Shown: one piece after another, positions 6,745-14,302 of the stretch | Layout of the letters: every line of letters begins with the position of its first letter | Numbering within the stretch: the stretch's first letter is position 1 | Assembly: GCA_036271855.1 (NCBI GenBank) | Contig: DATAZV010000007.1 | Span: forward strand, 1 to 24,529 | Origin: JAQGMJ01 sp036271855 | GTDB taxonomy: Bacteria; Pseudomonadota; Gammaproteobacteria; Burkholderiales; JAEUOS01 | Direction: 5' to 3' | Length of the DNA stretch: 24,529 nt | Translations under genes and position numbers: made by a program | Notes under the pieces: model-generated | What the model saw: the letters and a program-made list of their open reading frames with translations, nothing else | Told to the model about the DNA's origin: nothing | Database searches by the model: none

Positions 6745-9060
6745 ATGCAGCCATCCCGCCGCGAAGATTTGCGCTTGATCCAGGGCACGGGGCACTACAC
6801 CGCGGACTGGAACCAGCCGGGTCAGCTTTACGGCTACGTCCTGCGCTCCCCCGAAGCCCATGCCGACATCGTTTCCCTGAATGTCGAACCGGCCCTCGCC
6901 TATCCCGGCGTGGTGAAGGTCATGACCTTTGCCGATGTCGAGGCGGCCGGCTTCAAGAGCCTGATCGGCGGCGTGGCGGCTAATGTGAAGGGGGTGGGTG
7001 ATTCGGCGATGAAAAAGCCTTTCTACCCGGTGCTGGCCGACAAGAAGGTGCATTACGTCGGCCAGGCAGTGGCCTATGTGATCGCCGAGACGGCCGCCAT
7101 CGCGCAGGACGCCAGCGAAGCCATCGAGATCGAGTACAGCCAGTTGCCGGCGGTGGTGACGCTGGACGACGCGCTGGCCGAGGGCGCGCCGCAATTGCAT
7201 GCGGAAGTCGCCGGCAACCTGGCTTTTGTCTACGAGCGCGGCAACGCGCAAGCGGCGGACGAGGCCTTCAAGCGTGCGCGCTATACCTCGAAGATCCACC
7301 TGGAGAGCCAGCGCCTGGTGGTCAACCCGATGGAGCCGCGCGCCTGCCTGGCGGTCTACCATCCCGACGACGACAGCTACACGCTTTATTCGAGTTCGCA
7401 GGGCATCGTCAACATGCGCAACCAGGTGTGCACGGTGACGGGCATCCCGCACGCCAAGCTGGAAATCATTGCGGACGACGTGGGCGGCAGCTTCGGCATC
7501 CGCTCCACGCCCTATCCGGAGTACATGGTTTCGCTGCTGGCGGCGAAACAATTGGGCAAGCCGATCAAGTGGGTCGGCACCCGCACCGACAGCTTCCTCT
7601 CCGACTATCACGGCCGTGCGCTGGAGTTGAACGGCGAGATCGCGATCGACGAAAACGGCAAGTTCCTCGCGTTTCGCTGGGACGACCGCGTCGACCTCGG
7701 CGGCTACGCCGGCGGCAACGGTGCCTTCATCGGCACCAACAACCTGACGATCACCTGCGGCGGCGTCTACGACGTGCCGGCGCTGTACGCGCGCACCAGC
7801 CTGGTGTTTACCAACACCACGCCGATTTCCGCTTATCGCGGCGCGGGGCGGCCGGACATCGCGTTTGCCATCGAACGCCTGGTGGACCAGGCCTGCCATG
7901 ACCACAACTTGGACCCGGTGGAAACGCGGCGCAAGAATTTTGTCACCGCGGCGCAAATGCCCTACAAGACGCCGCTGGGCACCACCTACGACTGCGGCGA
8001 TTTCGCGGCGGTGATGGACGATGCGCTGGCGCAGGCGGACTGGGCCGGCTATCCGGCGCGGCGCGCGGCCAGCGAAAAGGCGGGCAAGCTGCGCGGCATC
8101 GGCTTTGCCACCTTCCTCGAGGCCAGCGGCGGCGGCAATACCCCCAGCGACCAGACCGCGGCGCGTTTCGACGCCAAGGGCGACGTGACGATCTACTGCG
8201 CAGCCGGCGCTTCGGGCCAGGGCCACGAGACCACCTTCATCTCCCTCTTCGCCAAGGAGCTGGAGATCACCGAAGACGGCATCGCCTATCGCGCCAGCGA
8301 TTCGCATATGGCGGTGGTGGGCAACGGCACCGGTGGCTCGCGCACCCTGCTGGGCCAGGGCAGCTCGTTCAAGCTGCTGGCGCAAAAGGTATTGGAAAAG
8401 GCGCGGCCGTTCGCCGCCGAGGCGCTGGGCGTGCCGGCCGAATCGCTGACGTATGCGAAGGGCAGTTTTTCCGCCGGCGGCAAATCGGTGGGCCTGCGCG
8501 AGCTGGCAAAAAAGCTGGCCAGCGCGGCGGCGCATCCGTTTGATTGCGGCGCCGAAGGGACTTTCGGCGTCACCTTTCCGAATGGCTGTCACGTTGCCGA
8601 GGTGGAGTTCGACACCGTCACCGGCGTGGCGGAGATCGTGGCCTACGCCGCTGTCGATGATCTGGGCAACGTGATGCAGCCGACGCTGGTGCTGGGCCAG
8701 GTGCACGGCGGGGTGGTGCAGGGTGCCGGCCAGGTGTTCGCCGAGCATGCGGTGTACGACCGCGAATCGGGCCAGTTCCTCTCCGCCAGCTTCATGGACT
8801 ACACCATGCCGCGGGCCGACATGGTGCCGCTGAACATGAAGTGGCGCGGCCATCCGGTGCCGACCAAGACCAATCTGCTGGGCGCCAAGGGCGTGGGCGA
8901 ATCGGGCTGCTCGGGTTCGCTGCCGGCGCTGATGAACGCGGTGATGAATGCATTGCGCCCGCTGGGCATCGCCAACATGCAAATGCCGATTACCGCCGCC
9001 AAGGTATGGCAGGCGCTTGAAGGTGCCAAGGGCAAGGGTGCGGTGCGCAAGGCCGCCTGA
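6745..9060 (+). CDS. Molybdenum hydroxylase large subunit 1 (CoxL/XdhB-like Mo-pterin subunit)
   Basis: Catalytic subunit of a xanthine-oxidase-family hydroxylase, which inserts a water-derived oxygen at an electron-poor carbon, often next to a ring nitrogen, or oxidises an aldehyde. It has 771 residues: a hammerhead domain to about 130, then the two Mo-pterin domains. AYRGAGR (363-369) occupies the active-site loop position; true CO dehydrogenase has AYRCSFR there, so this is not one. GASGQGHE (488-495, with Gln492) contacts the cofactor, and GVGES holds the expected catalytic base Glu719. M and S subunit genes follow at once in the order L-M-S. The start is uncertain: ATG 6745 has no clear ribosome binding site, and the protein begins right at the RRED motif, without the usual lead. 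Confidence 0.92.
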   Translation: MQPSRREDLRLIQGTGHYTADWNQPGQLYGYVLRSPEAHADIVSLNVEPALAYPGVVKVMTFADVEAAGFKSLIGGVAANVKGVGDSAMKKPFYPVLADKKVHYVGQAVAYVIAETAAIAQDASEAIEIEYSQLPAVVTLDDALAEGAPQLHAEVAGNLAFVYERGNAQAADEAFKRARYTSKIHLESQRLVVNPMEPRACLAVYHPDDDSYTLYSSSQGIVNMRNQVCTVTGIPHAKLEIIADDVGGSFGIRSTPYPEYMVSLLAAKQLGKPIKWVGTRTDSFLSDYHGRALELNGEIAIDENGKFLAFRWDDRVDLGGYAGGNGAFIGTNNLTITCGGVYDVPALYARTSLVFTNTTPISAYRGAGRPDIAFAIERLVDQACHDHNLDPVETRRKNFVTAAQMPYKTPLGTTYDCGDFAAVMDDALAQADWAGYPARRAASEKAGKLRGIGFATFLEASGGGNTPSDQTAARFDAKGDVTIYCAAGASGQGHETTFISLFAKELEITEDGIAYRASDSHMAVVGNGTGGSRTLLGQGSSFKLLAQKVLEKARPFAAEALGVPAESLTYAKGSFSAGGKSVGLRELAKKLASAAAHPFDCGAEGTFGVTFPNGCHVAEVEFDTVTGVAEIVAYAAVDDLGNVMQPTLVLGQVHGGVVQGAGQVFAEHAVYDRESGQFLSASFMDYTMPRADMVPLNMKWRGHPVPTKTNLLGAKGVGESGCSGSLPALMNAVMNALRPLGIANMQMPITAAKVWQALEGAKGKGAVRKAA

Positions 9061-9104
9061 GTACGAAGATTCGATCAGCAGCAGAACCAAGCACGGAGAA
9101 CAAC

Positions 9105-9905
9105 ATGTACGCATTGAATTACCAGCGCGCCAAATCGCTGGATGAAGCCGTCAAGCTGCTTGCGGCCGAGCCCGAGGCCAAGCTGATGGCCGGCGGCCAG
9201 ACCCTGATCCCGACGCTGAAGGCGCGCCTGGCGCAGCCTTCGCACCTGATCGACCTGGCCCGCGTGGCGGAGCTGAAGGGCATCGAGGAAAAGGACGGTG
9301 TGCTGGCCATCGGCGCGATGAGCAAGCACTACGAGGTGATGATGTCGCCGGTGGTGCAAAAAGCGATACCCGGCCTGGCCAATATGGCCAGCCTGATCGG
9401 CGACCTCCAGGTGCGCAACATGGGCACCATGGGCGGCTCGATCGCCAACAACGACCCGGCGGCGGATTACCCGGCGGGCGTGCTGGCGCATAACACCACC
9501 ATCGTCACCAACAAGCGCGAGATCAAGGCCGACGATTACTTCCAGGGCATGTTCGCCACCGCGCTGGAAGAGGGCGAGATCATCATCAAGCTGCTGTGGC
9601 CGTTGCCGAAGAAGTCGGCGTATTCCAAGTTCGAGCATCCGGCTTCGGGCTATGCGATGGCCGGCACCTGCATCGCGCAACTGGCCGACGGCAGCGTGCG
9701 TGTGGGCGTGACCGGCGCGGGTGCCTCGGGCGCGTTCCGCTGGACCGAGGCGGAGGAAGCACTGGCGAAAAACTTCGGGCTGAAGGCGCTCGAAGGGCTG
9801 AAAGTCGATCCCGAGACCTGCCTGGGCGACCTGCATGCGCCGCCCGAATATCGCGCCCACCTGGTCGGCGTGATGGCCAAGCGCGCGCTGGAAAAAATGC
9901 TCTAG
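9105..9905 (+). CDS. Molybdenum hydroxylase FAD subunit 1 (CoxM-like)
   Basis: The FAD-binding electron-transfer subunit, taking electrons from the Fe/S subunit and passing them to an acceptor. The 266 residues match the CoxM family (about 260-290). The first FAD motif is AGGQTLIPTLKARL near residue 30, and the second is NMGTMGGSIANNDPAADYPA at about 106-125; the CO_deh_flav_C-type domain fills the C-terminal third. The N-terminal YALNYQRAKSLDEAVKLLA is typical. A CGGAGAAC lies just before the ATG, 44 bases after the L gene. It is the paralogue of the gene at 17957, with clearly different sequence. Confidence 0.94.
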   Translation: MYALNYQRAKSLDEAVKLLAAEPEAKLMAGGQTLIPTLKARLAQPSHLIDLARVAELKGIEEKDGVLAIGAMSKHYEVMMSPVVQKAIPGLANMASLIGDLQVRNMGTMGGSIANNDPAADYPAGVLAHNTTIVTNKREIKADDYFQGMFATALEEGEIIIKLLWPLPKKSAYSKFEHPASGYAMAGTCIAQLADGSVRVGVTGAGASGAFRWTEAEEALAKNFGLKALEGLKVDPETCLGDLHAPPEYRAHLVGVMAKRALEKML

Positions 9906-9943
9906 GCCGTCAAGGTCAACTCCGAAATCGAAGGAAACAAGCA

Positions 9944-10417
9944 ATGTCAAAAATCGAAATGACCGTGAACGGCAAGAAGGTGGCCGGCGACGCCGAAGAC
10001 CGCACCCTGCTGGTCAACTTCCTGCGCGACAACCTGGGGCTTACCGGCACCCACGTCGGCTGCGACACCAGCCAGTGCGGCTGCTGCACCATCCACCTGA
10101 ACGGCGATGCGATCAAGTCCTGCACCATGCTGGCGATCCAGGCTGAAGGCGCCGACATCGTCACCATCGAGGGCATGGCCAAGGGCGAGAAACTCCATCC
10201 GGTGCAGCAGGCCTTCACCGAGTGCCACGGCCTGCAATGCGGCTTCTGTACCCCGGGGATGATCATGACCTCGGCGGCGATCCTCAAGCAGAACCCCAAT
10301 CCCAGCGAGCACGACATCATCAAGGGCCTGCACGGCAACCTGTGCCGTTGCACCGGCTATGTGAATATCGTCAAGTCGGTGAAGCGGGCGGCGGAACTCA
10401 CCCGCGGCGGCGCATGA
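9944..10417 (+). CDS. Molybdenum hydroxylase 2Fe-2S subunit 1 (CoxS-like)
   Basis: Small subunit with two [2Fe-2S] clusters that relay electrons from the Mo site to FAD. It has 157 residues. The plant-type ferredoxin domain has Cys40, Cys45, Cys48 and Cys60 (GCDTSQCGCC, then C). The helical domain has Cys99, Cys102, Cys134 and Cys136 (CGFCTPGM, then CRCTGY). All eight ligands are present. I chose ATG 9944, preceded by AAGGAAAC; the open frame extends far upstream but only inside the M gene. It completes a full L-M-S set and is followed by a bidirectional terminator. Electron acceptor and substrate are not visible. Confidence 0.95.
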   Translation: MSKIEMTVNGKKVAGDAEDRTLLVNFLRDNLGLTGTHVGCDTSQCGCCTIHLNGDAIKSCTMLAIQAEGADIVTIEGMAKGEKLHPVQQAFTECHGLQCGFCTPGMIMTSAAILKQNPNPSEHDIIKGLHGNLCRCTGYVNIVKSVKRAAELTRGGA

Positions 10418-10431
10418 GTTGCGTGCTGAAT

Positions 10432-10460
10432 AAAAAAGCCCGGCGATGCCGGGCTTTTTT
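10432..10460. terminator. Bidirectional intrinsic terminator
   Basis: GCCCGGC (10438-10444) and GCCGGGC (10448-10454) form a seven-base-pair GC stem around GAT, flanked by six A on the left and six T on the right. It therefore works on both strands. It separates the + strand L-M-S operon from the converging coxG-like gene. This is the clearest terminator of the window. Confidence 0.9.
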
Positions 10461-10480
10461 ATTGCTGCGTCGCCGAGAAT

Positions 10481-10939
10481 TCAGGCAGAGGGATTGCGCT
10501 TGGCCAGCTCGGCGTTGAACTTCTTGAAAAAGTCGTCGGCCATCTTCTTCGCCGCCGAGTCCACCAGGCGCGAGCCGATTTGCGCCAGCTTGCCGCCGAC
10601 GTTGGCTTTCGCGCTGTAGTCGAGGCGGGTCTGGTTCTCGCCTTCGGAAGTGAGCTTCACCGTGGCCTCGCCCTTGCCGAAGCCTGCCACGCCGCCCTGG
10701 CCGTCGAAACGGATGGTGTAGGCGTTGGGCGCATCGACGTCCGACAAGGTCAGCTTGGCCTTGAACTTGGCTTTCACCGGGCCGATGGCGGCGGTGACGC
10801 CGGCGTTGAATTCGGTGTCGCTGGTGCGGTCCAGCAGGTCGCAGCCGGTGATCGAGGCCTTCAGCACTTCGGGGTCATTGAGTGCGTCCCAGGCGATCTG
10901 CTGGGAGACGGGCAGCGTCTGGGTGCCGGTCATTTCCAT
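10481..10939 (-). CDS. CoxG-like carbon monoxide dehydrogenase subunit G family protein (SRPBCC fold)
   Basis: A 152-residue START/SRPBCC protein of the CoxG family. In Oligotropha-type systems CoxG anchors the Mo enzyme to the membrane and helps pass electrons to quinones; other members accompany various Mo hydroxylases. The N-terminal METGTQ-type start (here MEMTGTQTLPVSQQIAWDAL), the VLKASITGCDLL motif and the GxxKAKFKAKLTLSDVD strands match. The amphipathic C-terminal helix ADDFFKKFNAELAKR is usual. I chose ATG 10939 over the longer open frame because the family starts here and the upstream part would run through the divergent lysR gene. It converges on the S gene and is divergent from lysR. 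Confidence 0.9.
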   Translation of the reverse strand: MEMTGTQTLPVSQQIAWDALNDPEVLKASITGCDLLDRTSDTEFNAGVTAAIGPVKAKFKAKLTLSDVDAPNAYTIRFDGQGGVAGFGKGEATVKLTSEGENQTRLDYSAKANVGGKLAQIGSRLVDSAAKKMADDFFKKFNAELAKRNPSA

Positions 10940-11072
10940 GGTGGGTTTTCTTTCGGTGGCGGGTATTGCGGATAGGGTGGTTCGGTCGGCCCCGGGAGGG
11001 GCGGGCGCGAGGATGGCGCGAGACAAATAGCGTACCATGAACGGCTTTGCGGCGTCACGGCATGGAACACCG

Positions 11073-11996
11073 ATGGACCTGAAACTGCTGCGCAATTTCC
11101 TGCAGATCGCCGAGCTGGAGAGCTTCACCAAGGCGGCGGCGGTGCTGCACATCGCACAGCCGGCCTTATCAAGGCAGATCAGCCAGCTGGAACGCGAACT
11201 CGGGGTCAAGCTGTTCACCCGCACCGAGCGCGGCGTGCACCTGACCGAGGCCGGCACCCTGTTTCGCCAGCGCGCCAGCGGCCTGGTGGACGACTTCCAG
11301 CGCCTGCGCCACGAGGTGTCGCTGCTGGCCGACGAGCCGGCGGGCGAGCTCACCTTCGGCATGCCGCCCTCGATGTACGACACCATCACGCTGCCGCTGA
11401 TCCGCGCTTACCGCAAGCGCTTTCCGCGCGTGCTGCTGCGCCTGGTCGAGGGCCTGAGCGTGACCCTGAACGAAGGCGTGCATACCGGCAAGATCGACCT
11501 GGCGATCGTCTCCGCCAGCGAGCCGCGCGCGGCGCTCAGCCATACGCCACTGGTGCGCGAGGCGATGTTCCTGGTCGGCGCGCGCGCTCAGCGCCTGCGC
11601 TCTTCCGGCTCGCTGCCGGTGGAGGCGCTCGCTGGCCTGCCGCTGATCCTCACGCTGCGCCCGAATGCGCTGCGCGGCATCGTCGAAGACGGCTTCAAGC
11701 GCGCGCGCATCGACTTCCGCCCCAATCTCGAAACCAACTCGATTCCCCTGATGCTCGACCTGGTGGAGGAGGGCGCCGGCTACACGGTGATCTCCTACTG
11801 CGCGGTGCAGGCGCAATTGCGCAAGCGCAAGCTGGCGGTGACCCAGGTCGAAGGACTGGCGGTGACCTGGGCGCTGGCGGCTTCGCCGCGCCGCACCCTG
11901 TCGCGCCCGGCGCAGGCGCTGATGCAGATGCTGTTCGACATCACCCGCACCACGGTGGCCTCGGGCAAGTGGAAAAGCGCCGAGTTCCTCGGCTGA
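11073..11996 (+). CDS. LysR-family transcriptional regulator
   Basis: A 307-residue regulator. Residues 1-60 are the winged HTH (MDLKLLRNFLQIAELESFTK, then AAAVLHIAQPALSRQISQLERELG), and residues about 90-295 are the periplasmic-binding-protein-like effector domain. Its sequence is of the catabolic LysR subgroup resembling Nac/CynR-type proteins (MYDTITLPLIRAYRKRFPRVLLRLVEG). I chose ATG 11073; another in-frame ATG at 11037 would add twelve residues not usual for the family. It is divergent from coxG, with 133 bases between the two starts, and sits upstream of the hyuA operon, so it may control both halves of the island. No clear T-N11-A palindrome could be singled out in that gap. Confidence 0.93.
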   Translation: MDLKLLRNFLQIAELESFTKAAAVLHIAQPALSRQISQLERELGVKLFTRTERGVHLTEAGTLFRQRASGLVDDFQRLRHEVSLLADEPAGELTFGMPPSMYDTITLPLIRAYRKRFPRVLLRLVEGLSVTLNEGVHTGKIDLAIVSASEPRAALSHTPLVREAMFLVGARAQRLRSSGSLPVEALAGLPLILTLRPNALRGIVEDGFKRARIDFRPNLETNSIPLMLDLVEEGAGYTVISYCAVQAQLRKRKLAVTQVEGLAVTWALAASPRRTLSRPAQALMQMLFDITRTTVASGKWKSAEFLG

Positions 11997-12021
11997 GGTT
12001 ACGAAAATACCTGTCGTGACA

Positions 12022-12044
12022 GCCCATGCGCCCCCGGCATGGGC
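12022..12044. terminator. Stem-loop after lysR
   Basis: GCCCATGC (12022-12029) and GCATGGGC (12037-12044) form a perfect eight-base-pair stem with a seven-base loop, 26 bases after the lysR stop. There is no U tract, so Rho-independent ending is uncertain. The rest of the gap to 12182 holds the leader of hyuA; TTGGAC at 12062 and CATACT at 12087 form a weak promoter candidate with 19-base spacing. Confidence 0.35.
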
Positions 12045-12182
12045 GCTATGCCAAGGCGTTATTGGACTAGAAACCCCGGCTTTGAGCATACTTGCGCCCG
12101 AGCGCCGCGCGCAGCCTTGCGCCTGCGCGCCGCCACAAGCAACCCAGCTTTTATCCAACAGGGTCACAGGAGACAGACAAAG

Positions 12183-14291
12183 ATGAGCCGATACCTAGTC
12201 GGGGTCGACATCGGGGGCACGTTCACGGACTGCGTGGTGCTGGACGAGCGCGGCCGGATCACCGCCACCAAATCCCCCTCCACGCCGGGCAATTTCGCCC
12301 AGGGCATGATCAATGCGCTGGGCGTGGCCGCCACCGAACTGAAGCTGTCGTTCGAGGACTTCTGCGCCCAGATCAAGGTGCTGACCCACGGCACCACGGT
12401 GGGCACCAACGCGCTGATCCAGCGCAAGGGTTCCAAGGTCGGGCTGATCACCACCAAGGGCCATGAAGACGCGATCCACATCATGCGCGGCTCGCGCGGG
12501 GTCAACTCGCACGACCTCAACAAGGTGGTGCACTTTCCCGAGAGCCAGAAGCCGAACCCGATCGTGCCCAAGCGCCTGGTCGAGGGCGTCTCCGAGCGCA
12601 TGGACTGTTTCGGCGAAGTGGTGGTGCCGCTCAATGAAGAAGAGACACGCGCGGCGATCCAGCGCCTGCTGGATGCCGGCTGCGAGGCGATTGCGGTGTG
12701 CTTCCTCTGGTCGTTCAAGGACGGCAAGCACGAGCGCCGCGTGCGCAAGATGATCGAGGAAATGGCGCCCAACGTATTCGTCTCTTGCTCGGTGGACATC
12801 GCGCCGAAGTGGGGCGAATACGAGCGCACCACGGCGACGGTGCTCAACGCCTATATCGGCCCGGTGATGGCGCGCTATCTCTCGAACCTGGACAAGCAGC
12901 TCAAGGCTTCCGGCTACCACCAGCCGCTGCAGATCACCCAGTGCGGCGGCGGCTCGATCTCGATCGACAAGGCGATGGAGTCGCCATTGCTGACGCTGGA
13001 CTCCGGCCCGGTGTCGGGCGTGACGGGTTCGGTGTACCTGGGCAAGCTGATGGGCACGCCGAACGTGATTACCACCGACATGGGCGGCACGTCTTTCGAC
13101 GTCGGCATCATCTACGACACACGGCCTGCCTACTCATTCATTTCGGAAGTGGCGCAGTACGAATACTTCCTGCCGAAGGTCGACATCCAGGCCATCGGCG
13201 CCGGCGGTGGCTCGATGGCAGTGGTCGATGCGATGACCAAGACCATGCGTGTCGGACCCGAAAGCGCGGGCGCCGACCCCGGCCCGGTTTGCTACGGCAA
13301 GGGCGGCATCAACCCGGTGGTGACCGACGCCGACGTGGTGCTGGGCTACATCAACCCGGACAATTTCCTCGGCGGCCGGATCAAGCTGGACAAGGAAAAG
13401 GCGACCGAGGCGATCGGCAAGATCGCCAAGATCCTGGGCATTTCGCTGATGGAAGCGGCGGCGGGTATCGCGAAAATCGCCGAGTTCAAGATGGCCGACA
13501 TCATCCGCAAGATGACGGTGCAAAAGGGCTTCGATCCGCGCGACTTCGTGCTCTACGCCTTTGGCGGCGCGGGGCCGATGCATGCGAGCGTGTTCGGCGC
13601 CGAGTTGGGGGTGCAGAAGGTGGTGATTCCGCTCAAGCAGATCGCTTCCACCTGGTGTGCTTTCGGCGCTGCTTCGGCGGACATCCTGCACGTCTACGAG
13701 CAGGTGGATATCCAGGTGACGCCGCTGGACCCCAAGCGCGTCAACGACGTGCTCGATGCGCTGGAAGCGAAGGCGCACGCGCAAATGGACAAGGACGGCA
13801 TTCCGAAGGCGCGGCGCCAGTTTTCCTATTCGCTGGACCTGCGCCACAAGGGGCAGATCAACGAAGTCGAGGTGGTGTTTCCGGAAAAGCGCTTCAAGGC
13901 GGCTGCTTGGGAAAAGCTGCGCGCGCGCTTTTACGAGCGCTACGAACAGCTCTACGGTGCGGGTTCGTCGTACCACAATGCGCGCATCGAACTGGTGACC
14001 ATGCGCCTGCGCGCCACCGCCACCACGCCGCGGCCCAAGCTGTCCAAAGCCAAGACCATGAGTGGCGTGATCGCCAAGCAGGCCAAGGTGGCGCCGCGCG
14101 CCATCTACTGGGCCGACCTGAAAAAGTCGGTGAAGACGCCGATCTACGACGGCGCATTCCTGAAGCCGGGGAACAAGATCAAGGGGCCGGCGGTGATCGA
14201 GACCACGCAGACCACCGTCGTCATCCATCCCGGGCGCACCTTGCGGGTCGACGCCTTCGGCAATTTTGAAATCCTGTTCGGCACCAAGTAA
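12183..14291 (+). CDS. HyuA/acetone-carboxylase beta-type subunit (hydantoinase/oxoprolinase family)
   Basis: ATP-using subunit of the hydantoinase/5-oxoprolinase/ketone-carboxylase superfamily, which phosphorylates a carbonyl or carboxyl oxygen to activate it. It has 702 residues. The N-terminal actin-like ATPase domain starts with VGVDIGGTFTDC (Asp9, Gly11, Gly12, Thr13). THGTTVGTNALIQRKG lies near residue 65-80, the middle domain has ITTDMGGTSFDVG, and YAFGGAGPMHA follows; a C-terminal domain fills the last 170 residues. I chose ATG 12183, preceded by CAGGAGACAG; a longer open frame from 12039 lacks family sequence. The HyuB partner begins 11 bases after the stop. The partner's extra domain points to the carboxylase branch; a hydantoin or lactam hydrolase remains possible. 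Confidence 0.88.
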   Translation: MSRYLVGVDIGGTFTDCVVLDERGRITATKSPSTPGNFAQGMINALGVAATELKLSFEDFCAQIKVLTHGTTVGTNALIQRKGSKVGLITTKGHEDAIHIMRGSRGVNSHDLNKVVHFPESQKPNPIVPKRLVEGVSERMDCFGEVVVPLNEEETRAAIQRLLDAGCEAIAVCFLWSFKDGKHERRVRKMIEEMAPNVFVSCSVDIAPKWGEYERTTATVLNAYIGPVMARYLSNLDKQLKASGYHQPLQITQCGGGSISIDKAMESPLLTLDSGPVSGVTGSVYLGKLMGTPNVITTDMGGTSFDVGIIYDTRPAYSFISEVAQYEYFLPKVDIQAIGAGGGSMAVVDAMTKTMRVGPESAGADPGPVCYGKGGINPVVTDADVVLGYINPDNFLGGRIKLDKEKATEAIGKIAKILGISLMEAAAGIAKIAEFKMADIIRKMTVQKGFDPRDFVLYAFGGAGPMHASVFGAELGVQKVVIPLKQIASTWCAFGAASADILHVYEQVDIQVTPLDPKRVNDVLDALEAKAHAQMDKDGIPKARRQFSYSLDLRHKGQINEVEVVFPEKRFKAAAWEKLRARFYERYEQLYGAGSSYHNARIELVTMRLRATATTPRPKLSKAKTMSGVIAKQAKVAPRAIYWADLKKSVKTPIYDGAFLKPGNKIKGPAVIETTQTTVVIHPGRTLRVDAFGNFEILFGTK

Positions 14292-14302
14292 AGGAAACCG
14301 TC

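Noticed and set aside
6579..6788. Small minus-strand frame in the gap before the first Mo operon
   Set aside because: It spans the terminator-like hairpin and the start of the large subunit, has no clear ribosome binding site and resembles nothing known.
6736..9114. 792-residue open frame on the minus strand opposite the first Mo large subunit; similar ones at 835-2145, 13134-14228, 14144-16402 and 19245-21806
   Set aside because: They mirror strongly conserved + strand genes and have His/Arg/Ala-rich compositions typical of antisense frames in GC-rich DNA, with no recognisable domain.
6745..10417. Aerobic CO dehydrogenase (coxLMS) reading of the first Mo hydroxylase
   Set aside because: The active-site loop is AYRGAGR, not the AYRCSFR of true CO dehydrogenase; presence of a CoxG-like gene is not decisive, as it accompanies many Mo hydroxylases.
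10940..11072. LysR operator in the coxG/lysR gap
   Set aside because: Several T-N11-A matches occur by chance, but none has convincing dyad symmetry, so no site is listed.
10481..11389. 302-residue minus-strand frame including the CoxG-like protein
   Set aside because: The first 150 residues lie opposite lysR and have no family sequence; the protein proper starts at ATG 10939.
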